Positions 8,823 through 20,407 of a DNA stretch of 26,177 nucleotides are shown one piece after another (positions within the stretch are counted from its first letter, which is position 1; each line of letters opens with the position of its first letter). A program made the translations under genes and the position numbers. Source of the stretch: Bipalium vagum (Eukaryota > Platyhelminthes > Tricladida > Geoplanidae); contig JBBMKC010159093.1 of the NCBI GenBank assembly GCA_037834085.1, positions 1 to 26,177 on the forward strand, written 5' to 3'. The notes beneath the pieces are model-generated. The model saw only the letters and a list, made by a program, of their open reading frames with translations. It was not told where the DNA came from and ran no database searches.

Positions 8823-11190
8823 TTAGTAGTTTTAGTTTTTTTTAGTGTAGATAAAATTAATTTTTTAAGTAATTGACATTGATCATATTTTGTCATTTAT
8901 AGTAATTATTTGAAGTCATTGATGATTTTATTTTAGACCTAATTCATGAAGAGTACAATTTGTGTAGAAAATCGAAATTCAATTTCAAATATAGTGTGTT
9001 TCAAAAGTAAAAAAGAGAATTTAAACAATATAATCTTAAAACTGTTAAAACCAATTGATCTAGAATATCCAAGAAAGTGGCTCAAAATCATGGAAAATCA
9101 CTGTTTAACAATTGGACAAAGAAACTCAGCAAGATTTATAATAAAGGTGTTTATCATATATAGTTCGTATATCAACTTGTACATCGTTTCTTCGTTTTTC
9201 ACATAAAATAAAAATATTTGAAATATTATTTATGGTTTTAAAATTATTGTTGTTCAAAGTTCGCGCTTCTACTTTTAAAACACTATAAATTGAGAGATTG
9301 ATATACTGTTACACCGTTGTCTAAGATGTTTGAAGTGTCGGGAAAGACAATTTATTTCATTAAGAAAGGCAATATTAGTGGTAAAAACAATTTTGCTTAC
9401 AGATAAATTTGAAGAGGACTATATTATATAATTAGTATTATACTACATTTTTTATTTTTGAATGACAACGGTATTATTTATATTACTGAATGGCAATGAT
9501 TTGTCAATAATTTTATTAATGAAAATATTAATTAACTTATAGTTATAGGGTAAAATAAATTAAAATCACGATGGAATATATAATACATTTATATTTAATA
9601 TTTAATTATAATTATAATAAAATAAAAATTAGATAAATTACTTTTTAATTTTTGTATTTTATTTTAAGGTAAATAAATTATTTAAAAGTTTATTATATTT
9701 CTAAAAATAAGTGTAAAAATATTCCACTGGGAAAAGTTACAACTTTGAGTTTGATTAATTAATTATTCTAATTAAATTAGAATTAGATTAAGTAGTTAAC
9801 TAAAAAGATTACATGGATTTTATAATTTCTGATTTTTATAAATAAAAATATAAAAATATTAAATTAATATATATAAATATTAAGATGAAACTGATGGATA
9901 AGCAAAAACGTTTTAGTTTTAAACTTTAAATAAATATTTTTAGATTTCATTGGTTAAATATTGAATTAATTTTTTATTAATTATTTTCACTAATTTTCAA
10001 TATACCACTCAACATCTCTCGATTGATTTCTTTAGAAAATAATATTTCAGAATATTATTAATGAGTTCTGAAAATATTTTATTTTAAAGATAAATAAAAT
10101 TTAATAATAAAATATATAATACATTTTTTTTCTCAATTTTTAAAGTTTTGCTTAGAACATTTTAATTAAAACGGAAATTTATTCACTCTTAATTTTTTAT
10201 TTTAAATATAATTTTATTTTTCGCTCTATACAAATGACCATAAGGCAAAATTATTATTTTTAATCTTTTTATTTATCTACATTATTTGTTTATCATTTTT
10301 AAAAGGCCTTTTTTGAATATTGAGTCTAATAATAATTTTTTAAAAATAAATTTTTAGAACTTTGTTTACAAAAAAAACATTATAAAGCTTAAAATTTTTA
10401 AAAAAAATTAAATTAATATTTCGTTAATATTTTTCACTAATAAAATGGAAAAAAATGTTAATTAAAATTATTATTATTTTTTCTGCAAAATATTTTCATT
10501 TGTTATTTATTAATTTCTCTTTTCTTTTCCTAAAAATTATCATAATTTAATATTTTTAAATCAGCTCATTATCATTATTTTAAAAATTATAATTAATATT
10601 ATTAATGCCAAATTTAATTCTCAAATTAATTAAATCAGCTCGTAAATAATAAAAGTAAATTAAAACCCTGTACTACAAAAAACATTTTATAATTATCTAA
10701 AGTAATCCACTGCTATGAGCTGAAGAAGAATGTGAAGCAAGAATTTGACTTTTGTATTATATTTAGAACTGATAAATTGATCTCACCTTTTCATTTATGA
10801 AATTATAAAAACTATGATACTAATGGATAATCATCCTTAGTAAAAAACTTTCATTAAAATTAATTAATTAATTTAGCATCATTTTATTATTTCCATAACC
10901 ACTTAAATGATTGGAATTGGAAATTTGTTTTAATCATTCTTCACTCGAAGAAATTACTTTTCACATTTCAAGTCGTTAAAAAAGATATTTTATTTTCAGG
11001 TATTATTCTCGACAATGTTTAAATAGACTTTTAATTGTACAATCTATATTTCTCTCTGAACAAATATTTTATCTTTTTTTTATGTCCATCAGGCATTAAT
11101 AAAATGGCTCACAAGGTTCATTAAGTTTTTTGTTCTTAATAACTTTATGTCATTATGTCTAGGTCGCTAATAAATTTAAGCAAAATTTCT
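8823..11190. other. AT-rich stretch, no supported gene
   Basis: The frame at 8946-9206 is unrecognised and of a length expected by chance. Around 9330-9390 the plus strand reads VSGKTIYFIKKGNISGK, which could be a helix-turn-helix remnant of a Tc1-type transposase, but it is too short to call. The rest is close to pure A+T. Confidence 0.45.
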
Positions 11191-11237
11191 GGAAAATTTG
11201 AATAAATAGAAAATTTAAATTAATTTTAAAATTTTAA

Positions 11238-11670
11238 ATGAAGGGAATATTTTAAATAATAACCAATTAATAAATTAATTAAAATTAAATGATATAATTT
11301 TATTTCAATTTCCTGGTTATTAAGTCAAACAAAAATGTATATTGAAATCAAGATATTTTGTAAAAAAAATGTAATTATTATTAATTATTTTATTTATTTA
11401 TCATTTTTGTAATTTAAACAATTTATCAGAAATTAAATATAAAATAATAATAATAATAATAATAAATAATAATAAAATTTTAAAAATTGACATAAAAAAG
11501 AAATTTCTTGTAAAATAATTACCTAAATATAAATGTTTAGTTATTAAAAAAAGGTTTGGAATAAATGAAAAATAAAAATTAATCATTTAAAATGATGATG
11601 ATGAAGTTTTTGTATTTTTTGTAATTTTCGAATTTTATTTTACTTAAAAGGATTAAAGGTAAGATATATA
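11238..11670. repeat. copy 1 of a diverged tandem duplication
   Basis: Two blocks recur downstream in the same order. The block at about 11238-11375 (GGAATATTTTAA... AACCAATTA... ATCAAGATAT) recurs at about 11683-11825. The block at about 11408-11670 (CAGAAATTAAATAT... TTTGGAATAAATGAAA... CATTTAAAATGAT... TTCGAATTTTATTTTACTTA) recurs at about 12105-12375. The two copies differ at perhaps one base in six. No coding content is evident. Confidence 0.75.
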
Positions 11671-11682
11671 AATTAAATATTA

Positions 11683-12385
11683 AATGAATGGAATATTTTA
11701 ATCAATAACCAATTATTAAATTAATTAAATTAAATGATATATTTTTATTTCAATTTCTTGGTTCCTAAGTGTAAAAAAATGTATATTAAAATCAAGATAT
11801 ATTGTAAAAAATATTTTATTATTATTATTTAATTTATTACCATATAATATAATTTATTTATCAGAATAATTTAATTTTAATATTTAATATATTAACACAA
11901 TAAAAGTTTTTCATATAATATCTTAAAATCATTTTATTTTTACTAAAATATTTTTATAAATATATTTTTCAATTTAAAATGTAATTTAATTTTTAATTGT
12001 TTAAAATGGAATATTGAAATAAATAAATTATTTTAGTATTGATTTTTCCATTCAATAATAATTAAAACGCAAATTCTGTCTCACTGATTTAACAAAAATA
12101 ACTGTAATTTAAAAAATTTAACAGAAATTAAATATTAAAAAATAATAAAAGATAATAATAATTAATTTTAAAAATTGACTTAAATACAATTAAAGCAAAG
12201 TAACTTGAACTTAATTTTAATGTTTATTTATTAAAAGAAAAAAAGATTTGGAATAAATGAAACAAAAAATTAACCATTTAAAATGATTATGACGAAGTCT
12301 TTGTAACTCTTTTCAATTTTCGAATTTTATTTTACTTACATAATAAAGTTAAATATTGCGCGGATCAAAGGTGAGAAATATGTTA
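11683..12385. repeat. copy 2 of the tandem duplication, about 250 bp longer
   Basis: It carries both blocks of copy 1 in order, but with about 250 bp of extra AT-rich sequence between them (about 11836-12100). Copy 2 begins about 13 bp after copy 1 ends. GGATTAAAGGTAAGA near 11650 and GGATCAAAGGTGAGA near 12362 mark equivalent points near the end of each copy. Either copy 2 gained an insertion or copy 1 lost the segment. Confidence 0.7.
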
Positions 12386-12556
12386 AATGTTAATAGTTTC
12401 AGAAAAAAAGATAACAACAGAAGAATCTGAAGAAACTGGACAAAAGAATTTGATTAGTGTTAATAAAATCAAAAGCAAAAAAATCTCTCAGAACCACAAG
12501 ATTTGTATAATATTATAATATAAAATATTATAATAATATAATAAATCATATAATAA

Positions 12557-12815
12557 ACCGGGGTGGACGAAAAGTTAAGGACAGAAATACCGACATTCAT
12601 ATTGAAAATAATATTATGAACCACAAAAGTAATTACATAAGGACCTTGAAGGAAAATTACCACAAATGCCTATTTCTTCAGTCTTCAACCACTTTCAAGA
12701 TGAATGGATAAAGAAAAATTGGAAACCCAGTTCTTGGAGCCTGTGGCAAAATAAATCAAAATTGAACCGACGATTTCCAGACAAACATGGGGCGGTGATG
12801 GCAAAATATTGATGA
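12557..12815 (+). mobile_element. probable Tc1-type transposon relic
   Basis: CCGGGGTGGACGAAAAGTTA followed by AGGACAG resembles the ends of Tc1-type elements, which commonly read roughly CAGTGGnGGACAAAAGTTnA. About 230 bp inward, the plus strand reads KLNRRFPDKHGAVMAK. This is reminiscent of the RRRPGE...KHGGGSVMVWG stretch of Tc1 transposases. No opposite end was found and most of the transposase is missing. Both clues are weak singly; together they make a Tc1 fragment the most likely reading. Confidence 0.35.
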
Positions 12816-13195
12816 AAAAATGCCTTTAATATTTATGATAAAGTGAAATTAAATATTTTATTTTAATTAGTCTTAATCCACTGTTATATAATCCTATTTT
12901 ATCATTTCGAATCTTCGCAAACCATACCTGCTGTAAATAAAGGAAAACTTTTAAATTTCTGTGAGATCCATTTTTAGTTAAAAAAAATAAATTACATTGA
13001 CTGGAAAAGAACAAGAAATCAAAAATATAAACTTTAAAATTTTTTTTATATAGATTAATTGTATAAAAATAAATTTAAATAAAAAAAATATAAAAATAAA
13101 TGATATCAGTATTTGAAAATTATGATAAATTTTTAAGAATTTAATGTAAAGATGTACAATGATATAAAAATAGGAAATTAATTCAATGGTAGAAG
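12816..13195. other. AT-rich stretch, no gene seen
   Basis: No recognisable coding segment or repeat end. Confidence 0.5.
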
Positions 13196-13196
13196 G

Positions 13197-13432
13197 AATG
13201 AAAAAAACACTAATAATAATAAAAAAATAAAATAATATAAAAAAATAATAATAAAAAAAAATTAAAAATAATGATGATAATAATAATATTAAAAATAATT
13301 AAAATAATAAAAAAATAATAATGATAATATTAATTAAAATAAAAAAATAACAATGATAATAATAATAATAATAAAATAATAATGATGATAATAATAATAA
13401 AAGAAAAAATAAAATAAAATAAGATAAAAATA
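13197..13432. repeat. A-rich degenerate (AAT/GAT)n tract
   Basis: About 235 bp with almost no C on the plus strand, made of AAT, GAT and AAA units. It is an old, interrupted triplet microsatellite. Confidence 0.85.
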
Positions 13433-15596
13433 TTTAGATATTTTTAACATAAAATCGAGTAGTAGCGTTTTGGTGGTACTGGTAAATGTTAAACGTAATT
13501 GTGATTGACATAAAACGTCTTTATTTTATAAGAAAATATGTAATGGTTTTAAGTTTCATTAACATTTAACATTTTTAACATTGTAACTGGAAAAATATTT
13601 CTGAATTCTAAAATCCGATTGATATTAAAAGAAAAAAAGTTGAGAAAAGATAAAATTTCTAAATTTTCTGATTACTTTCGTTTTTTACAGCCATTATCAT
13701 TTTTCCATTGGAAAAAAATATAAACAAAAACATTCAACTTCTTACAATATAAACTATCATTCATTATCAGGCAAGTCATTATTTTTTGTATTACTTATAT
13801 TATATTTATTATATGAATTTAATGCCTTCACGGATCATATATTTCAATGACGATTTTTCTGGAACAAATTCTCAAAGAATCTAAAAGTATGGTTTTGTCA
13901 TATAGAACAGGCGTAGAATGATAGCTGACAGTGGAAAGATATTATTATTATTATTATATAATAATATTTATTTATATATAATAATAATATAATAACGAAT
14001 AAATGAATAAACTTTGTATTTTTATGATTATAATAGTTAATATTATTTATATAATATATAAAGTGGATTTAATAAATTAAATTAATATAATTACCCAAGT
14101 CTAAGAGTTTTAATTAAAAAAGAGAATCTATAGACCTATTTAATTTAATTATCAGGACTGGTTAGTGAAGCATAATGGTGTTCATTCTGGTTTTAATTAT
14201 TATTGATATTTACCAAATAAAATCTCTATTGAAAACAGAATAAAATAAGAGTATCCATTCTTTAATGGAATGAAATTTCCTTTGAAAACAAAGCCATAAA
14301 TTTATGAAAGGCCTTCGAATAAAACCTTGTTAAAAATATTTGGTTTCTGCCATTGTAATTATCTTAATTATATATTCCAAAAAAATAATTCAACTGTCAT
14401 TTTCTGTGTTATATATGGCCATTATTAGGGGAAATAAATTTCATAAAAATTCTATAAGTTCAACATGAAAGATTTATTACCTTCTCAAATGATGCTCAAG
14501 ACTGCAGAACATATCCCTGTACAACTTTTCCGATATTATTTACGAAATAATTGTTTTTTTTACATTTCCTCAGAAAATCACAAACTGATTTCCCATGTTT
14601 TCATACCAATTTTCTATGTTGGAGAATTTTTTTGATAAATTTTTATTTTTTCTTTTGTTATTCATAATTGAGAGAAGCTGACATTTTTTGTTACAACTAA
14701 AAGAATTTTTTTTCGTCTCCATAGTATTTACCAGTTGATTAGTCTATAATGAAATCTTCTGAAAAAAAAACCTCAAGGAAATTTACATGTCAGAAAATTT
14801 TAATTTAATCAAAAACTACGAAGAACGGCTTTTATTGTGGGTTTTTGTACCATCACTTATTTATATTGTTTGGTTTGTTTCAATGGTATTGAATTATTAT
14901 ATTTCTGCAAATTAAATTAAAAAATGTTATTTATTGATGTATATGTTTTGTTAGCTGCGATATCAACACATTGAGGAAGTTTTTCAAACTTTATTGATTA
15001 ACAAAGACTAATAATACTTAAACAAACTTCATAAATTCAATAATTAAATATTGGATAGAAATTTTAAACTTCCCAAAAGAATTTCATTATTTAATAAAAC
15101 AACATTTTAAATATTGGGCACATTATAAAAATTTAAAAATTCTAAAATCTGTTTAAGTACTCCCATGCTTTATTGGTTTTATTACTTTTTTATAATGATA
15201 TTTATTTTTTGGTTTTTCATTATTTCATTTATGTTAAATCTTATATTTTTTTTCACACATTTAGACAATCCTCGAAACTGGGAAAATAATTAAATCTCTT
15301 CGTTATTTTATGTACATTTAGAAAGATGTATATGATTTCTTGATTGGATTTTGTAACGAAAAGAAAAAATAATTATTTTTTACGAAAACTTTTGTTATTT
15401 TCTATTTTTATTTCAATGGTGTAATGTTTAAATAAAAAGTAAATATCTATACCGAATCATTTAAAATTTTCAGTGATTATGAAAACATCCATGAAAACAA
15501 AACATGAAAAACTTCTATAATTGTTTTTATAAAAGCAAAACAAGGGTTAGATCAAGATTATTTATTTGTTAAATGATGGTGTTAAAGGCAATCAAA
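13433..15596. other. AT-rich stretch, no gene seen
   Basis: The best open frame is 56 codons from 14465, with no recognisable domain and a length expected by chance. No splice-flanked exon was convincing. Confidence 0.5.
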
Positions 15597-15598
15597 TA

Positions 15599-15874
15599 TT
15601 AGGTTGTTACATAAAGTTGCAATATGAAGTCCGCATCAACCTTATTCTCCGGACTTATCACCAACCGATTTCCATTTTTTCAAGCACCTGGAATTATTTA
15701 CTCGTCAAAAGAAGGCTTTTCGATGTTTCATGCTAATTTTTACAGTGTTGGAATAAATAACCTTGTCAAAAGTTGGCAACGTTGTGTTGATTACAATGAT
15801 GCATATTTAAATAGAATAGATAATTTTTTGGCAAATTAAGATAAAAATTGGCAATTTCATATGTAACAGCCTAA
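15599..15874 (+). mobile_element. internally deleted cecropia/Hsmar1-like mariner
   Basis: The ends are TTAGGTTGTTACATAAAGTT and, read inward, TTAGGCTGTTACATATGAAA. Both are flanked by TA (15597-15598 and 15875-15876). The 276-bp interior starts within about 25 bp of the left end with HQPYSPDLSPTDFHFFKHLE, which includes the third catalytic aspartate. One frame away it ends with GINNLVKSWQRCVDYNDAY. GINxLVxxWQKCVDxNGxYF is the ending I know from cecropia-type mariners such as human Hsmar1. The first two catalytic aspartates and the DNA-binding region are deleted, so it could only have moved using another copy's enzyme. One frameshift separates the two coding pieces. Confidence 0.9.
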
Positions 15875-15876
15875 TA

Positions 15877-16680
15877 TTTCAAGGAATAACCATTTTTGAA
15901 TTGATTTACATTTTGTTGAAATGAAATGACAATAAAGTCTGTGAGGTTCCAAAAATGCCAATATTTAAATGACAAAAACGAGTAGAAAAGAAAAATATCG
16001 TTTTTTGCAGAAGTGTGGTCTTTAATTCCATTGGAAATTAAAAATTTCCACTGATAAGCTCACTATATTCATAGTGAGAATGCTTTTTCCTTACGTTTAA
16101 ACAGCTAACAACAAGAGATCATCTCACACAATCAGAAATCCGAAGGTACCATGCTTTGAGGTGGAATATTATTTTCCGAAAAACAGTCTTTCAGATATCA
16201 AAATAAACGGATAACCGATATTCTTGAATTTGTGCTGTCTTTAGGCAATCAGACATATGTAGTGAGTCTTCCGAAATTAAGTCATAAGAATGATTCCTAT
16301 TGTTGGGAATTCTTATGACATGAGACCTTATCAAGTCGCAGAAATAAGTTGCTCGACTTAAGTGGGATTTAGTACAGAGTTGGTAAAAGATGAACCAAAT
16401 ATGTTCTTAGATAGAATTTTTTCCATGGTGTCTTTGAGCTTATATTAATAAATATGGAAAAAGTTTTGAAAAAGATGATTCTTAAAAAACATTTGATGTA
16501 TTTCTTTGTTTCGTCATACTTTTTATTATCTATAACTAAAAATAAAGTTTTTTACAATTCCATAATCTTTTTTCGCTTCCTGCGCTGTAGTCATATTTGA
16601 AGATAGTTGATACTTTATTTAAAATAATTTTGTTTAAAATTTATCAATCAATGTTCTAAATTAAAATTCATCAATTTTGA
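15877..16680. other. unresolved stretch of mildly raised GC
   Basis: From about 15950 to 16450 the sequence is less AT-rich than its surroundings, but no frame stays open and I recognise no transposase motif. It may be an eroded transposon. It holds the hairpin at 16281-16319. Confidence 0.35.
16281..16319. repeat. short inverted repeat (hairpin)
   Basis: GTCATAAGAA-TGA-TTCC pairs with GGAATTCTTATGAC across an 8-base loop. This gives 14 base pairs with one three-base bulge. No known structured RNA is recognised. Confidence 0.7.
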
Positions 16681-16681
16681 C

Positions 16682-16906
16682 ATGTTTATTGAAGTGTCAA
16701 TCATCGAAGAGCAATCGATCTTTATAGTGTCACGCCAATTAAGATTTGTTGCATACGGCTTATTAAAATCTACCAACCTCGTCGACAGGGAAAAATTTCA
16801 CTATGATTTGATTAATATCATTAGTTATAAAATAATTAGTTATATTGGTTCATTGTCTTTTATAATAAAATGTATTTCAGCCATTTTAACTGCTCCCAAT
16901 TTCTAA
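16682..16906 (+). CDS. unrecognised 74-codon open frame in a GC-raised island
   Basis: The frame encodes 74 residues including VSRQLRFVAYGLLKSTNLVD and REKFHYDLINIIS. The part from 16691 to 16810 is about 37% G+C, roughly twice the local level, which is what an old exon or transposon fragment would show. The second half is AT-rich and probably not coding. No splice signal is convincing: an AG at 16694-16695 is possible, and no clear donor follows. I recognise no family. It could be an exon core, a transposon remnant or chance. Confidence 0.2.
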   Translation: MFIEVSIIEEQSIFIVSRQLRFVAYGLLKSTNLVDREKFHYDLINIISYKIISYIGSLSFIIKCISAILTAPNF

Positions 16907-17890
16907 CGTAACCGTTTACACCACACATTTATTACTGTATGTTTGTGCATTTAGGGTTTAGTATTATTAATAAATGATCTTTATAAATTATATAAATAAT
17001 AATTACACAATATTATCTGGCTTACCTGAAAACTCGTGAGTTTTCACACTAATAATTTTTTTTCTTTTAATAATGATGAAAGAATGTAAATATTAAAATC
17101 TGTCGAAAAAAATAATATTTTTGATCTTTATTTTATATTTTTTTGATAGTTTTAATCAATCAATGAATAATTGCCTTCATTCAAAAATAGATAAAAAAAT
17201 GCAAATGTTTCTATTTCATTATGATAAAGGAAAATGCTATAAAAGAACGCAATAAGTTAATTAATGTTTTTTTTGAAGAAATTGGCTTTCACTTATTAAA
17301 ATTAAAAAATCATGTTGTTCATATGAGGGGATTGGGAGGGATTCATTTATTTTGAATTTTAACTAAGGTAGAAATTAATTTCAATATTTTTATTGAAAGT
17401 TAAGAAAAATGATTGAAGCTTTGCAAAACTCATCTCAAAAGGTAATCTTTAAGACTGTCTTTAGTTACAATATACATTTTTGGCCATTCATCAATAATTA
17501 TTCAACCATGGTTGGGATGTCTGGTAAATAGTAAAGCATAATTTAAATAACCAATAGGTCAATTCTGATTAGCCAATTTCTTCAATTTTTTTACGCAGGG
17601 TACCTAAAAGTACATAGAGCCGGATATTTGTATTATGACGATTTCAGTCTTCATTGAGGTATAAAGCATTCACAATTTATTTCTAATTGTGATGGAACAT
17701 CTTTAGACTAAGAGATCATCAAAGTGATGTATATAATTTTTTTAAACCACATATGAAAGATACCAAACATTTTATAATGTTTAACACATTAAAAATATTA
17801 ATACTTAAGAATACTTTTTGGAGATTGGAAATTATATATAGTTGAATGAATAATAGTTATCTTAAGGAAATATCTCTTCTGTTCATATGA
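16907..17890. other. AT-rich stretch, no gene seen
   Basis: A slightly less AT-rich patch at 17450-17710 shows no open frame or recognisable motif on either strand. Confidence 0.45.
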
Positions 17891-17892
17891 TA

Positions 17893-19108
17893 TAGGTTGC
17901 GTGAAAAGTTACGCAAGTAAGAATAAAACCACCAGAACTATTAATTTAAGTTGATTTTATTATTACATTAAAATTTGTATATTACGCTGATATAACATAT
18001 TATTCATGCAGTAAAACAAAGTGCTTATATAACTTTTTGAAGTTTGTCTGATTTATTTTAAAACCCCCTGTAAAATAGTCCTTACCAATTCCAGACACTT
18101 TGTCCAGTTCTTCTTCAAAATTTTATGTCATATCTGAATTGAAAGTTTGCAATATACTCGTATAAAGCTGCTATACCTTCTTCGTTTTTTGACTAAAAAC
18201 GTTTTCCAAGAAGAAATTTGTTTATGTTTCTAAAAAAGTAGAAGTTGCTCATTGCCAATCTGGTGAATAAAATATTTGTTCTAGCGAACATAAATAAAAT
18301 TTTTTGATTTTTGCCCTTTGCCAAGCCATAGTGTGAATACGTGGATTATCTTGATTAAAAATGATTTTTTCTTTTCTTTCATTGCATCCAACTGGTCTAA
18401 TAGCCTTGTTTTAGAAATCGAAGTTACCAATTATATATTTTCCTAGGTAATCTATTAGCAGAATATCCTTGGTATCCCAAAAAAACCATTGGTAGCACTT
18501 TTCTATCGTTTGTTCTCTTACCAGTTCTTTTAAAAATGGATATTCAGCTTACATCCACTATAGACGTTATCGTTTAAATTTAGAATCGTAATGTTAAATC
18601 TAAATTTCATCTATAGTTATGAAACGCCGCTAAAACAGTCATTTCTTTTATTAGTAATGTTTAAATGGTGTTCAAAACTTTAATTCCTAAAGATCTTTTA
18701 CTGAATTTTTCAAGAATGTGGCATCAGTTTTCTAAATACTTTTTTCATATCCAATCTTTTAAAATATGACTAACTCGATCGTCTTAGATTAACAAGGTTT
18801 CATCATTTTCACGCATGGTCACACTTAAATGTTTTTGTACAATTTTATAAATTAGTTCAACAATTTCGCCAATTACTGTGAATTTTAGATGCCGAGCAAA
18901 AATATATGATTGCGGGATATTCATTTTTTCTATACTAAAAATAATAAAAAACAAACCGAATTTAAATGTGTTAAACAATAATAAAGTGATTGATTCAAAC
19001 AAAATTTTAAATGTCTTAAGTTGAAACATGATATATTAAAATAGCAAAGAAATATTTGTTCTTATACTATTTTTAGGTGATTTTTTCATCTATTTTCACG
19101 CAATATAT
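17893..19108 (-). mobile_element. near full-length mariner-type element, heavily broken
   Basis: The left end TAGGTTGCGTGAAAAGTTAC and the right end read inward, TATATTGCGTGAAAATAGAT, share TTGCGTGAAAA. They are about 1.2 kb apart, the normal size of a mariner. The transposase lies on the minus strand. Its N-terminal frame (from 19029 or an internal methionine) includes IVELIYKIVQKHLSVTMREN. Then come TRLLDQLDAMKEK, a likely QDNxRxHT region with the second aspartate, and YSPD-like motifs near 18260. It ends with NFEEELDK and, in another frame, KNWTKCLELV near 18090. Many stops and frame changes break it. The W(T)KC(L/I)EL ending marks a lineage distinct from the other copies. Confidence 0.75.
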
Positions 19109-19405
19109 AAATCGAACGACTACAATGAAAGTTTGAATAACTTAGTATGAAAATTTTATAGTAAAATACTAGTCTCGAATTAGAAATATTTGTATTATAT
19201 AATTTTGTTCTGTATTTTGCTCCAAAATATTTTACCATATGTGTAGATATTTAATGATTTTAAATAACTTTATTTACTTTTCATAGATTTTTCTTAGGAA
19301 ATGCTTCTCATAACAGAAAGGAATCACGACAGTCTTATTAATAATTAAAATTTACGATTTACAGGAACGAGTGTTGTAAATTTAAAGTTTTCATACTCCA
19401 CATGT

Positions 19406-19427
19406 TTTGTTGAATTAATTCAACAAA
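19406..19427. repeat. perfect 22-bp palindrome
   Basis: TTTGTTGAATT is followed directly by its reverse complement AATTCAACAAA with no loop. The function is unknown and it may be chance in AT-rich DNA. Confidence 0.85.
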
Positions 19428-20340
19428 GGTATTTATCATATAAAAGGATATTTAATAATAACTTTGAGAGAATATTATTTTTCATTCTGCCGATTAGTTT
19501 TGTTTGAATATTTTTGAATAATTTTATTTATTTTAAAATATAAAAATATCCAATGAAATATAAAATGCATCTAAGACCTTTTTATAATAGAATCAAGAAA
19601 TTATCTTATATTATCTATTATTTTTATGGTTTTAATATTTATCATTTAATATCCATTAATCTGTGAATGATGAAATCCCGTAATTGTTTATTTTCAAAAT
19701 TTTACAATAGATTAAATTATCTTTAAAATTATTTTCCTTATTGATTTTTGTTTATATTTATAGATTTATTTATTATTTTCTTAAGAAAAATTTTTTAAAA
19801 ATTATTTAACAATTTAAAAGTTAATTTGAACAATAAATTTAAAGAACCTCAATAATATTTATGTTTAAAGCATAAAAGAGAATAGAAAAAAAGAAAATTC
19901 TAACGGAAAATATTTTATATATAAAATTTATTTTAAGAGGTAGTAAATTTGATAAAAATCAAAAGATTTTTTCCAATTACATTTTATTTAAAATATTTAA
20001 TTTTAACAAAAAGGTTATTGTTTCAAACAAAATTTTTTAAACAAAATATCTTGAAACATCATTTGATATAAAAATAAAAATATTTATTTATCAATGAATT
20101 TGGAAAGTTTCTCGTGATAAAAATTAATGTTATCATAAATTATAAAGTTTTAATCATTTAAAATAAAGTTTCTCTAATTTTTTAAAAAAAATATAAGTAC
20201 CATTTACAAAAATATTAAATTCTTTATAAACTTTTAATTAATATAATTTTGAAGAAATTATTATTGATGACTTAAACACTTAATTTATTTTGTCCATATA
20301 ATTAATTTTGGAGTCAATTATGTTTATGTTTTTATATACT

Positions 20341-20407
20341 CAAGATGGCTAGCTAAAGTAAACAAAAATAGAGTTTTCTGTTAGCTAAATAAACATCGGC
20401 TATCTTG
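20341..20407. repeat. imperfect inverted repeat with nested direct repeat
   Basis: CAAGATGGC at 20341 pairs imperfectly with GCTATCTTG ending at 20407. Inside, TAGCTAAAGTAAACA (20350-20364) and TAGCTAAATAAACA (20382-20395) are direct repeats. It may be the remains of a very small MITE, though no TA target duplication is clear. Confidence 0.45.

Noticed and set aside
9330-9396. VSGKTIYFIKKGNISGK string resembling a transposase helix-turn-helix
   Set aside because: Too short, with no neighbouring transposase motifs or terminal repeats.
12380-12520. Lysine-rich open segment after TTTCAG near 12402
   Set aside because: Composition is that of A-rich DNA, and no donor or conserved motif follows.
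12469-12663. Hydrophobic minus-strand open frame
   Set aside because: It crosses a TA-rich repeat and the putative Tc1 end, so it is a composition artefact.
14465-14635. 56-codon open frame starting MKDLLPSQMM
   Set aside because: Length is expected by chance, and no motif or splice context supports it.
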